Positions 46,836 to 58,026 of a stretch of DNA of 64,000 nt are shown here, one piece after another. Position numbers and translations under genes: made by a program. Positions within the stretch are counted from its first letter, which is position 1; every line of letters starts with the position of its first letter. The DNA lies in assembly GCA_025529335.1 (NCBI GenBank), contig JAMYHX010000046.1:62001-126000 (forward strand), given 5' to 3'. Below the pieces are notes generated by a model. That model saw only the letters and a list, made by a program, of their open reading frames with translations. It was not told the origin of the DNA and ran no database searches. This stretch comes from Rhizopus sp. PT2906 (taxonomy: Eukaryota > Mucoromycota > Mucoromycetes > Mucorales > Rhizopodaceae).

Positions 46836-46962
46836 TGTACTTCCGTCCTGTGCTCAGATCGGATAAATCTTTCGCCTTTTACTAAAGATTTCCGTGGATG
46901 CGGGACATTAAGGAAGTTTACCCTAATTTTTTGGTAAGCTTCTTCTAAGGAAGAAGTATCCT
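46836..46962 (+). ncRNA. U5 spliceosomal snRNA
   Basis: The invariant U5 loop 1 (GCCTTTTAC, 46874-46882) is closed by the AATCTTT/AAAGATT stem (46866-46872 with 46884-46890). The flanking sequence CAGATCGGATAAATC matches the human and plant U5 core almost base for base, followed by TTCCGTGG. The outer stem pairs ACTTCCGTCC (46839-46848) with GGAC (46903-46906) and GGAAGT (46912-46917). An Sm-protein site TAATTTTTTGG (46924-46934) is followed by a perfect 3' hairpin, CTTCTTC with GAAGAAG (46939-46956). U5 aligns the two exons in the spliceosome. The exact 5' and 3' ends are estimates. It converges on the STE20-like kinase gene, 33 bases away. Confidence 0.95.
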
Positions 46963-46995
46963 TTATTATTTAATTATTGTAAATGAAAAACAGGG

Positions 46996-49098
46996 CTAGT
47001 TTTTAAGTAGCTGATTAAGTTGCTTCCTCATTATTTCATTTTCCCGTTGTAGCAAAAGATTCTCTCTTTGGTAGAATTGGACTCGTTGTTCAAGCGATTC
47101 CTATATCAGATGAATAATGAGTTGAAGACTGTGAGATGATGATATTACTTACTATGATTGATGATAATTCATGGTTTGATGGTTGTTGCTGTTGTTCTTT
47201 ATTCATCACATATGTATAGAGTTCATTCAACAGTTGCTTTTGTGCATCGTTTTGCTTTAAGAGCTCATTTAATTGATGATGAACAGGAATGGATTGTCGA
47301 AGTTCAAATCGTCCCACTTTCTTGGCTTCAACAAATTTGGGTTGGACTATTGTATCCCCATTCTTCTTGAAGCCTTCTTGACTTTGTGTTCTATACAAAG
47401 TCTTTCGTGTAATTGCTTGTTCTTCAGAAAATGTAACCAAGCTTGATTTGTCATGTATGCTACAGTTACGTGTCATTTGCTGTTGTTCCTATTAAAATAT
47501 GAGTAAGTCCTCTGTATGTGACAGATATCTCTTCTTGTACATCTTGAAAGATGGGAAACACAGATGGTGCTGATGCTTGATGCTGATGCTTTCCTAATCT
47601 CGGCTTTCTAAAGTCATCACTCAAGGCTCTCTTAGCTAATGCATGTCCTCGGCTCTTTACGACTGCATGACCAAACGAGATGTGTCGCTTGGGTCGATTA
47701 TTGTTTATATCGCTAAAATCCCATTCATCCGCTGCCTTGGAATTTGCTTCTACCTTTGGCTCTACCGACTTTATAGGACGCTGATCGATAGATGGTATGT
47801 CTTTAATCAAGTTCTTTACTAACCAATCAGGTTTCTTGGCCTGCTTGAAGAATGGATGTTGTAATAGTTTTTCAGCCATAGGACTAGTATTAAGACCGTG
47901 AGATAAGTCTTTTTTTTAATGGTTTACTTACCGTTTATAAGGGTCCTTATTCATACATAAATCAACCATATCTTTAAATATTTTAGAGTATTTGTTGGCA
48001 CTCGTTTCACGGCATAGTGTGGGTGGATCAGAAGATAAAGTGAGCATAAGGACCTTTTTATACACGTCAATTATCTATATACAACCGTGTTTTCTTTTCT
48101 TTTTTTTTTTTTTTTTTACCTTCAAAGGAGGTAATTTGGCAAAAGGTGCTCTGCCTGTAGCGAGTTCGATGGCAGTGATACCAAAACTCCAGATATCTGC
48201 TTTATAATCGTAGGCTGCTTGTTCCATTACCTCGGGTGCCATCCAACAAGGCTAGTTATAATCATTAATATTTTATATATATATATCTATACACATCATC
48301 TTAATATGTACCGTGCCGACAAAAGTTTTACGAACACCAGTCTCCATTAAAGAACTTGCTACACCAAAGTCTGCTAGAAGCACAGTACCATTCTGATCCA
48401 TCAAGATATTACCAGCCTTCACATCACGATGAATATGGCCATTCTTATGAAGGTAGGCTAATCCTTCCAAGACTTGTTTCAATATTGTTGCTATCGTTGT
48501 TTCGTCAAGACCCTCAGGCTTTATTTTAATAATGTCCAGGCATGATCCTTTATTTTTGTTAGGCTGTTATTTTATTTAAAAAAAGATATCCTTACTTGCC
48601 TACGGACATATACGGAGTGACAATGTATAGTTTGGGCCCATGAACAAAGGAGCCAAAGACTGGTAGCACATTAGGGTGCTTTGACAGTGCCATAAGAGTG
48701 GTTTCTCTCTTAAAATATATTGTTAATAAAAGAGAACGTCAAGCTGCATTTATTTACCCTTAGTTCATCTATTTGATTTCTTTCAAACTTGTCTAAATTG
48801 ATGACTTTAATAGCTACTTTTTTGTTATGTGGTTTGTAAATAGCACTGTAAACCGTAGCAGAGGATCCATAACCTATATAAGAAGTAAGATTAAAAAGAA
48901 GAGAGAATATTCATTTACAACTATACCAATTGGGTTCTTTAGTTCAAAATCATTCATACTCCATACGGGTGAAATGGGTGAACAAGAACTGGTATCTAAT
49001 GAAAGATGATTGGTTGATACCTTTAAGCTGTTTAACCTAGGCTTCACTTCGTTGACATTATTTACTAAAATAGGTTTTACTGGATCACTTGTTAACAT
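46996..49098 (-). CDS. STE20-family protein kinase, OSR1/SPAK (Fray) like
   Basis: About nine exons, roughly 530 residues; ATG at 49098-49096 and stop at 46996-46998. The frame upstream of that ATG would need a TTG start. The kinase domain begins at SMNDFELKNPIG, with an intron inside the glycine loop (YGSSATVYSAIYKPHNK follows). VAIKVINLDKF holds the ATP-site lysine, HIHRDVKAGNILMDQNG the catalytic loop, LADFGVASSL the metal loop, and KTFVGTPCWMAPEVMEQ the activation segment. DYKADIWSFGITAIELATGR is typical of the germinal-centre-kinase group. OSR1/SPAK kinases respond to osmotic stress. The C-terminal half is polar, contains Gln runs and ends in a coiled coil (ESLEQRVQFYQRENLLLQRE). I do not see the conserved C-terminal docking domain of animal OSR1. 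Confidence 0.9.
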
Positions 49099-49792
49099 GA
49101 TAAAAAGCAAAAGAAAAGAAATGAATTAAAGAGACACGGAGGGAGCAATATATAAGGGGGGAAACATATACAATAAGGGGAGATTTTGCATAAATGATAT
49201 TATGCATAAAAAAAAAAAATGATCGAGATTTCTATTTCAAACAGCAACACCGGGACACTTTTTTTTTTTATTTTTTACCCCGAGTGCTTTCATATATTTT
49301 TTTTTCTCTCTCACTTCTTGTTCTTTCCGGTTTTGTAAATACAAAGACTATTTATAAAAGAGGTATAATGGCTTAAGGAATTGACTTCATAACTGACATT
49401 ACAACAGCCTTCACATTATTTCTTTACGTCAACCATAAAAAGCACAATATTATTTATTATTACAACTACGAAAAAGACAGGAAGGAAATTATTTATTCCT
49501 TCTAAAGACTTTGCATATATACACACACTCTCTCTTTTTTTACACTTTTCTAATCAGCTTCAATGCCTTTACCGAAATCTACTAAACAACTCGATCGTTC
49601 AAAAAATGATACCAGTAGGATATATAAAACACTACTTTTCAAAATTGAAACCATGACTCATGACTCTTTCATTAGACACTGCAACAAAAGAAAAAAAGAG
49701 ACACTTGTTTAGATTTGGGCGTAAAAAGAGTAAAGAAAAAAAAAAAGACAAAAAATTGTAGTTGAAACATATGACGTTACTCTAACAATTCA
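49099..49792. promoter_or_regulatory. divergent promoter, kinase and adenylate cyclase
   Basis: 694 bases between divergent start codons. T and A homopolymers and CT-rich stretches (near 49290-49310 and 49525-49545) are present, and no gene is seen. A 60-codon frame at 49194-49376 is homopolymer-rich and not credible. Confidence 0.4.
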
Positions 49793-52700
49793 ATGCATAT
49801 TTTATTAGGTCGATCCGAGATAGTAGTGCCAAACGATAAGAAAGAGGATGGTATGAGTATGTCGAGTAATACAGATGCATTGACAGCAGATGACGATTCT
49901 GCCACAAAAAGAAAAAAATCAACAAGCACTAGTTCTCATAAAAAGGAAGAGGTTCGCTCATATACACATTAATTTCATTTTTATTCTTATTGTATTTATG
50001 GTATATCTATTATGCTTGTAGGATATCAAGCGTAAGTTGACCATCTTTTTACACGCACATGATCAAGAGAGATGACTTTTTAAAATAGATCAAAGCATGG
50101 GTACAACGGAAGGAATTGTCAACTCAGAATATCAAGCATATGAAAGAGCACCGACATTAAATGTAAACATTGCGTATGCATGTCAATTATGTGCAGGAAA
50201 ACTAAAAAAATATATATCGGGCTTTTTCTTTATTTAGCAAATTGCAGATCCATCCAGCGAACATTGGGCACCTCCAGATAGTTGGGCTGTGCAACCACCA
50301 GACGAAGAGGACTCTCATTCAATCAATATGCAAACGACTACAGACTATTTTTCAGTAGTCGAGCATGAGACGTGGAATGTGCAAAGTAAAAATGTAAGAG
50401 TGAGCGACTGTTTGTTGATATAGACTTACATCCCTTTTAGTACTGTATTCGAGTATTTCGTCCTGATGGCACATTTGGCACGCTCATTGCTCCTTTGGAT
50501 GCAACAGCAAATGATCTGATACAGAAACTAGCAGGAAAGTTCTTTCTACAAGATTGGAATAGGTATAGATTGACGCTTGTAAGGCATAATCTAGGTAAGT
50601 AAATCTTCATTGTTTATATATGTCTATTTCTAGAATCAATCTATATAAACCAGTTTCATTACATAGAACGTGTTCTTCAACCCAATGAGCGTCCTTTACA
50701 GATACAAAAGTCACTACTAGAACAGATGGGCTATATGGAAGAAGATAGAATAGAAGATGTCGGTCGAGAAGACAACTCATATCTTTACCGTTTCATCTTT
50801 GGTATTAGTAATTCAAACAATGTCCAAGAGGAGGAAGACACTGGACTCTATAGTCGAACGGATTTACACGGAAGAAATCTGCTTAGCATTCCAACTTTCT
50901 TGTACAAGTATGCTGCACGTATCACATCACTGGATTTGTCCAAAAACATCCATATCGAAATCCCTGTAGACTTCTTGCAGCTTTGCAAGAACTTGAAGCA
51001 GTTTTGGTTAAATGATAATGAATACAAGTTACTGCCACAATCAGTTCGATATATTCCTAACTTGGAGCATCTCAACATATCCGGAAACCAAATTGAAAAT
51101 TTGCAGCATGCACGACTAGACGAATTAAGCGCTCTAAAGACATTGCGTGCTTACAATAACCGTCTGAACTCCTTACCTGATGGCTTTGCAAAGTTTCAAT
51201 GCTTGACGATTCTGTATATATCCAACAACTCATTCACAAAATTTCCAGATGTCATTTGTCAACTGCGCAGTCTAGTTCATCTGGATATCAGCTTTAATAA
51301 GATCACATCCTTTCCTGAACAGATTGGCAACTTAAAACAACTTACTTATTTGTTTGCTACAGCAAATCGATTGAGTGGAAGCCTACCACAAGGGTTTTCT
51401 AGGCTAGAGAATTTACAAGAACTTGATATCAGACAGAATCAGATCACCGATATAGAAGTATTACATGACTTACCAAAGCTAGAACGTATCTCGATAGACT
51501 ATAACGCCGTAACTGTGTTTGACTACGGATTTAAACATTTGAAGCGACTTCGAATGTCCAAGAATCAGTTGACACAGTTTAGCATAAAGAGTCATGCGTG
51601 GATGCTGGTTGAACTCAATTTGGCAAACTGTAAATTATCATCATTAGCTGATCACTTATTTTTAAACATGACAAATCTCGAATGCTTGATTCTTGACGGC
51701 AATACCCTTACTGTAATACCCAGCAGCATTGGTGTTTTGACTAAACTGCAAAGACTGTCGATTCAGAACAACAACCTGGAAATTTTGCCTCCTGAAATAT
51801 CAAAGCTGAAAGAGCTCAAGATACTGGATGCACAGAATAACAACCTAAAGACACTACCAAGAGAGATTTGGCTCTGTACGTCTCTCCAGACATTAAATTG
51901 CTCTTCAAATTTACTAGAAACATTTCCTGAGCCATTCCCAATGATGCCAAACGTCAACATGTCTTCGGCTTCTGTGGTTCCTACTTCTCAGGCAGGTCAA
52001 GGCATTGCTCCGCCTACACCAGTATCTGAACAGCTACCAGCACATCCCTTCGATAACAGCAGCTGTGATAACAGTATCCCAAATACATTATTATCTAATG
52101 GATTTCAACCGCCACCCAACTTCAACCCGCCTTCCTTCTTTGCAAGTCCTCGTAACCATCCGCCGCCACTTTCCTTGTCACTTCGATATCTCTTTTTGGG
52201 AGACAATCGATTTACAGATGATGTGTGGTCACCACTTTCATTGTTTCTGGAACTTCGTACGCTTAATCTGTCATTTAACGACTTATATGAAATTCCACCT
52301 GACGGACTTTGTCATCAGCACCTTTATGAACTATACCTTTCCGGAAACCATCTTGCCTCGCTTCCTGCAGATGATATCGAAAAGCTCAGTTATCTACGTG
52401 TGTTGGCTGTGAATGGAAATAAGTTGCAAACATTGCCTGCAGAAATTGGTAAACTAAGGAAACTACTGGTGTTGGATGTGGGCAATAATGTATTAAAATA
52501 CAACATTTCGAATTGGCCGTACGATTGGAACTGGTAAGCTACCTTTTTTAAGAAATATATGCATAGACTCATTGATTATAAATCAGGAATTGGAACTTGG
52601 GTCTTAAATACCTCAATCTTTCAGGCAACAAAAGATTAGAGATAAAAAAGACACACCCTGAATCACATAATCCAAATGATCGCAATTTGTCTGATTTTAA

Positions 52701-55062
52701 TGCTCTTGGTAAGCTACGTATGCTAGGACTAATGGATGTCACTATCTTGGGTGTGATGACACCAGAAGAGGATTGCAATCGTCGTGTGCGTACATCGCCT
52801 TCTGAAGTCAACAGTATGGGCTACGGTGTCGCTGACTGGTTGGGACCCAGTGATAACTTGACAACATGGGATCTCGTGATGCCTCGATTCCGTAACCGGG
52901 ACGACGAGTGTCTTTTTGGTTTATTTGATGGACTAAAACACAGCAAGACGGGGTGCCGATTAACGTACTTTTTAAACGACCACATCAATCAGTTCTTTAC
53001 CAATGAGCTTCAAAAGACCAAAAACAGCGATACTATCGTCTCTGCTCTTCGTCGAACCTTTTTGGCTCTTGAAAAGGAGTATGGATCTTTAGTGGCCGAA
53101 GACAAGGAAATAGGGGCGTCTGGTCTCGTTTGTTACATCGTAGGTACAAAACTTTACGTGGCCAACGTGGGTGACTCATTGGCCGTACTTTCGCGCAACA
53201 ATGGACAAGCTCATGAAATCACTCAGAAGCATATACCATTGAATCCTAGTGAAATTTCACGTATTCGGGCAGCAGGTGGCTATGTTTCCAATTCAGGTCT
53301 TTTAAATGACGAGCTTCACGTATCTCGAAGTTTTGGATATTACCACTTTATCCCTGTTGTAAACGCCAATCCCTTTGTGTCAACCATTGACCTTGAAGAA
53401 AATGACGAGTTTGTCATTATGGCCTCTCGAGGTCTTTGGGATAAAATGAACTACCAGACCGCTGTTGATATTGCTCGAACAGAAAAGGATGATCTCATGA
53501 TTGCTGCTCAAAAATTACGAGACTTTGCCCTTACATATGGTGCTGATAGTAACATCATGGTCATGATAATCGGTGTTGGTGATCTGTTTAACAAGAGAAA
53601 TAAGCGCAGAAATTATCGTGGTGGCCCAAGCCGAACAGGTACCAGCGAAGTGCTGATTGACGAAGGCATTGGAACGTCTAGTATCATGGCGAAAAACAAA
53701 CGCCGTATCAAGGACGAAATTCCTAGCGACTCGGTAAGATATTTCTTTTATTTTAGCTCTCTTTTAGACTAACTAGCGTTCTTTGTAATTTGCAGACCTT
53801 GGCTCGACTCGATAAAGAAGTACCGCCGCCAACAAACCAAGTAACACTTGTGTTTACGGACATCAAGGGTTCGACACAACTTTGGGATACACAGCCTGAG
53901 AATATGCGCTCTGCTATAAAGATCCATGACGCCGTCATGCGTCGAACACTTCGCAGTATTGGTGGATATGAAGTCAAGACAGAAGGTGATGCATTTATGG
54001 TCTGCTTTCAAGATCCAGTTGCTGCACTTCTTTGGTGTTTTACAGTTCAACTTCAACTACTTGAAGCAGACTGGCCAACAGGCATACTAGAAACAGAAGA
54101 AGGCCGAGAGATTCAAAAGGATAACAAAGTCATCTATCGTGGCTTATCTGTACGTATGGGGATTCATCTCGGCACACCTGTGTATGAGCGTAATCCGATT
54201 ACAAAACGCATGGATTACTTTGGTCCGGTGGTTAACAAGGCAAGCCGGATATGTAATGCGGCTGATGGTGGTCAGATCTGTGTATCCTCTGATGTGATTG
54301 CAGCATTAAGAGAAATGCCTGGTGTATTTAAGGACGATAAGACAGGTCTGAACGCAGATGGAACAAGCGCAAGATTACATCCGCTTAGCCGCGATGTGCA
54401 GCAACTGAAGCGATTAGGATTTCATATCGTAGAACTAGGCGAACATAGGCTAAAGGGACTGGAAACGCCAGAGATGCTCAGTTTAATCTTCCCAAAACAG
54501 TTGGCAGGACGCATGGAAATGGATAAAAGTGACACAGCTACTCTTATTTCTACAACCACTGTAACGCCTCAAACAGAAGTAAACGAGCCTCCTTTCCGCC
54601 GCGCAAGTTCTGCACTCTCTTTAGCACGTCCAATCAACCGACAAATTGATCCTAATCTTGTAGCTTCTTTAAACAACCTTACCGTCCGCTTAGAATGCCT
54701 TACAGCAGGATGTCCTCAGGGCTCATCCAGGACAGATTCCATATTTCAGTATTCACAATTATTCCACAGGCGTATGGAAGAAGTGGCCTCTGATGAAGAA
54801 ATCATCTTTTTGATTGAAAATGCTATTACACGTATCGAGGTAAAATCATTATGCTATTTGTATTAAAATTAGGCTGACATGAATCAACTACTAGAATGCT
54901 GTGTCCACACTGTATTTGCAAAAGGTTGGTAAATTTGCTAATGTACTAGAAAAGCTTGGAGAAGCGATTGAGCTGGATTCATCACATATACTGAGAGCAC
55001 TTCAAATATACTCAGAAGTAGAAGGGCTACTAGAAAAGCCAACAGGCTTATTATATAAATAG
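49793..55062 (+). CDS. CYR1: adenylate cyclase, Cyr1 type (RA-LRR-PP2C-like-cyclase)
   Basis: About ten exons and roughly 1,590 residues. The domain order is that of fungal Cyr1: a disordered N-terminus; a Ras-association-like region (YCIRVFRPDGTFGTLIAPLD and KFFLQDWNRYRLTLVRHNL); and more than fifteen leucine-rich repeats (SLDLSKNIHIEIPVDFLQLC, LRTLNLSFNDLYEIP). A PP2C-like domain (ANVGDSLAVLSRNNGQAHEI) precedes the class III cyclase domain (VTLVFTDIKGSTQLWDTQPE, GGYEVKTEGDAFMVCFQD, MDYFGPVVNKASRICNAADG). The two metal-binding aspartates of the cyclase (FTDIKGS and EGDAF) are present, so it should make cAMP from ATP. The first two introns leave a 10-base exon (50022-50031). If that is wrong, translation could begin at 50098. 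The gene ends 38 bases before the convergent cysteine-synthase gene. Ras and Cap proteins are its usual regulators. Confidence 0.95.
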
Positions 55063-55100
55063 CTTGTACACTTTCTCTGTTTGTAAATAGTTTTTTATTT

Positions 55101-56463
55101 TATTTTATAAAATCAAATAAACCTTCCTCTGGTTTTAATTCTGCATATATATTTTGTGATTTAAGATATTCATCGCTCCAAAACTTGGTCAAATGACGTT
55201 GACCAGAGTCATTTAACAAAGTAACGATGACATGTCCTGGCCCGAGTTTTTTAGCTGCTCTTACTGCTGCAACACAGTTAACTGCTGAGCTACTACCTAC
55301 GAATAATCCTATGAGCGTATATTAGCCCTCTTTTGTTTTTATCTTTATTTCTCTCTCTCTCTTTTATACCATCTTCACGGACAAGATATCGTGACATCTT
55401 TATGGCTTCATCATCTGTTACGCGGAAGGCATCATTAATCAAATGTCTTCCTTTATCAAAATTTTTTGTTAATCGGTTGATACCAATTCCTTCTACAACT
55501 GTATCCACTTGATGTCTTCTTCGTGATCCTTCTTGTTCAGTCGGTGAATACATCACATTGTATTTTACTTTATTGTATAATCCTGAGCCTTGTGGATCAG
55601 CCAAAAACACCTTTAATTTCTTAATATGCTGTTTGAGGTAGCAACTGATGCCTGATAGAGTACCACCTGTACCAGCGCCTAATACTAGAGCATCGATCTT
55701 GCCTCCTGTTTGACGATATATTTCTGGACCTGTATTATTGTAATGAGCGTTGAAATTGGCTTCATTCTCAAATTGGTCAGCAAAGTATCCCTTGGCATCT
55801 CCTTCTTTGAACTCCAATGCACGATCTCTAGCCAAATTGACAAACTGCCTTTTATCGATAATACTAGCAGGTCTTACTTTCTCGACAGTAGCACCAAGCT
55901 TTTCAAGCAACTGGTACTTTTCTTTGGCTTGATCGTCTGGCATCACGATCCATGCCCTGTAACCTTTAGCGCGTGCGATCATAGCAATGGATATACCCGT
56001 TGATCCAACAGTGCCTTCAAAGATTGTGCTTCCTGTATGTGGAACGAGAATGTTTTGCTCTTCTGCTATCTTGATCATGTTGAGTGCTACTCTATCCTTT
56101 GAACTGCCACCAGGGTTAAGAAACTTTGATATTCATTTCTTTAGTAAGTACACATAAGTCAGTTCCATATTTGTATCCTCTGCTTTACCTCTGCCTTTCC
56201 CTACATGTCTTGTTAGCGTATTCACATATGATTGTATAAAAGGGGCATACCAAAATAGTACAGCCAGTCGCTTCCGATAAGCTTCTTATTTTCATAAGAG
56301 GCGTATTGCCAATGAGTCCGTCAACTCCTTCGACAATATCAGTTGTAGGCTCATGTTCTTCCTTGTTTTCATTTTTTAGTTGTGCAATGAGACGGGATGC
56401 AAGTACTGTTATTATAGAGCCAGTAATTATGCCAATAAGCAGAGTTCTACTAGAACTGGACAT
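55101..56463 (-). CDS. membrane-anchored cysteine synthase-like PLP enzyme (Mcy1/Cys12 type)
   Basis: Four exons, about 390 residues, ATG at 56463. A hydrophobic N-terminal anchor (LLIGIITGSIITVLASRLIA) is followed by GVDGLIGNTPLMKIRSLSEA, the usual start of the beta-family PLP fold. Exon 2 is only 12 bases (56189-56200, GKAE). The PLP lysine lies in EFLNPGGSSKDRVALN; the Thr/Gly substrate loop is FEGTVGSTGISIAM; the phosphate-binding glycine loop is VLGAGTGGTLSG. The end (VGSSSAVNCVAAVRAAKKLG, LLNDSGQRHLTKFWSDEYL) matches the fungal mitochondrial outer-membrane Mcy1/Cys12 group rather than the soluble Cys1-type enzymes. The expected reaction uses O-acetylserine or a related acceptor and sulfide; the true substrate of this group is uncertain. 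Confidence 0.9.
56189..56200 (-). other. 12-nt microexon in the cysteine synthase-like gene
   Basis: GGAAAGGCAGAG, flanked by TAG and GTAAAG on the minus strand. It encodes GKAE, which joins TIL upstream to EFLNPGG-type sequence downstream and restores the conserved junction. Confidence 0.75.
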
Positions 56464-56771
56464 TACTTTTTTTTTATGTTTAAAAGAAAAAAACGTGACT
56501 TTGACACAATCTGAAGTAGAATGATTTCTACTGAAATAGCATAATTGAGATAGCCCTGTTGTAAGGTATCATCTGTCCTTTTTTATATGTAAAAAACTAA
56601 ATCAGACATAAAGCCTATATCTATAACAAGATGAATTGATAAAATGCTCACTAGGCATATAGTCTAAAAAACTCGGTTTGGGAGCATTTAGAAGAAGGGT
56701 CTTTTATCCCGTAAGATCTAAGTATACAACTACAATAATCTCCATGTCACGATCTCAAGTGGATAATTCAT
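56464..56771. other. short intergenic
   Basis: 308 bases between a start codon and the 3' end of the next minus-strand gene. It is AT-rich and presumably holds the promoter of the cysteine synthase-like gene. No other feature was seen. Confidence 0.5.
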
Positions 56772-58026
56772 TTATTTCTTTCTTTTATTTGTTTTCATGG
56801 TTTCCTCAACTACTTCAGAACTAAGAGTTTCTGGAAGCAATTCTCGAACACCCTTTGGTATCCAGTTGGATTTGAATATAGTGTAATTTACGTCTTCTTT
56901 CCAAAGTGTTTCCCATGTAAACATATCTATACATGGTATTTCATTAAGTAATCGTCTGTAAAGTCGCCTTGTTTGTCTATTGTTATAGGGTGATTCATAC
57001 TTTTGAAGCTCTGGTTTCTTTGATTCCTTTTCTTCTAAATACTCCAAGATGTTGGGCTTCTTGACTGTCTCATAAGGGGATCGCATATCAGCCACTGTTT
57101 GACTTCGGACTACCTTTGACTGAGAAACATGAGATTTTAGGTGAGGCGATAGATGAGCAAGATCAGGATTGTTTTGGTATGCAAAGTAAAACTGATTCCA
57201 TTTTGGGCCGCCTTTCCCTAAGCTGGCTGCTGACATTGGGTGGTTAGGAGGTGCACCTGCTTTTGTTTCTAGTTCACATAATATTTCAAACGGAAGTGGC
57301 ACCGGCACACGACTAAGTAAGTTAGAATGATGCCTCCAGAGCAAATTGGCCTTTCTACCGACATGTAATGGCTTATGCTTTGGTTCAGGTAGTACTGGAG
57401 ATAGTTTCTTTCCCAGATGATCTGTAATCAACACACGCAACGGTGGGCATAAAGGTGGTGGTGGAGCTGTACGGGGTACATGTGGGACAAATGGTTCTGG
57501 ATACTTAAAGTCGGCTGGCTTGAACTGATTTAAGTAAGGCTAATCTTTCCTCAATCAAGTTAATCATTTGGAAATAAAAGGCGTCTATGGCATCTTACAT
57601 AAAGCAGCGAGTGACGCACTTTTCCTCTTCTTCCATAAACATCTAAAAGTATCTTGTAGGCTTTTCTAAAGTTTCCTCGATTAGCTTCCTCTAATTTATG
57701 AAGTTTCTATCAAAGAATAAGAAAAATAAGGAAAAAAGTCGATCTATAGAATCTAGCTACCCTTCTTGCTTCTTTTATCTTGCTCTTTACTCTCTCAAGA
57801 TCAGTGCAATCTTTATATTCTTTAAACAAGTATCTTGTTCGATTCTGTATAAATGTTCTAGTAGTAAGAGTATTAGTTTTTTTTTTTCTTTCACTTGAAT
57901 CTATAAAAACCTTGCTCGATCATCAAAAAACAATGATCCCTCCGCTAATATGTTTTTATACAAAGCTTTTACATAAGTTGCGTGGTTATCAGGAAATACA
58001 ACCTTTGGAGCTTTCTTTGGAAGCAT
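56772..58026 (-). CDS. long LYR-motif (complex I LYR family) mitochondrial protein
   Basis: Four exons, about 360 residues. I start it at the ATG at 58026 (MLPKKAPKVVFPDNHATYVK); the frame continues upstream to 58245, but that part is not coding-like. The LYR-type N-terminal domain reads VKALYKNILAEGSLFFDDRA, then RTFIQNRTRYLFKEYKDCTD and SKIKEARRKLHKLEEANRGN. The C-terminal 220 residues are Pro-rich at first (RTAPPPPLCPPL), then basic and folded-looking (RKANLLWRHHSNLLSRVPVP; RRLYRRLLNEIPCIDMFTWE), ending in a Lys-rich tail. LYR proteins bind acyl-ACP and assist Fe-S or respiratory assembly; the long C-terminal part resembles fungal mitochondrial LYR proteins of unknown role. The subfamily cannot be told. 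Confidence 0.7.
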
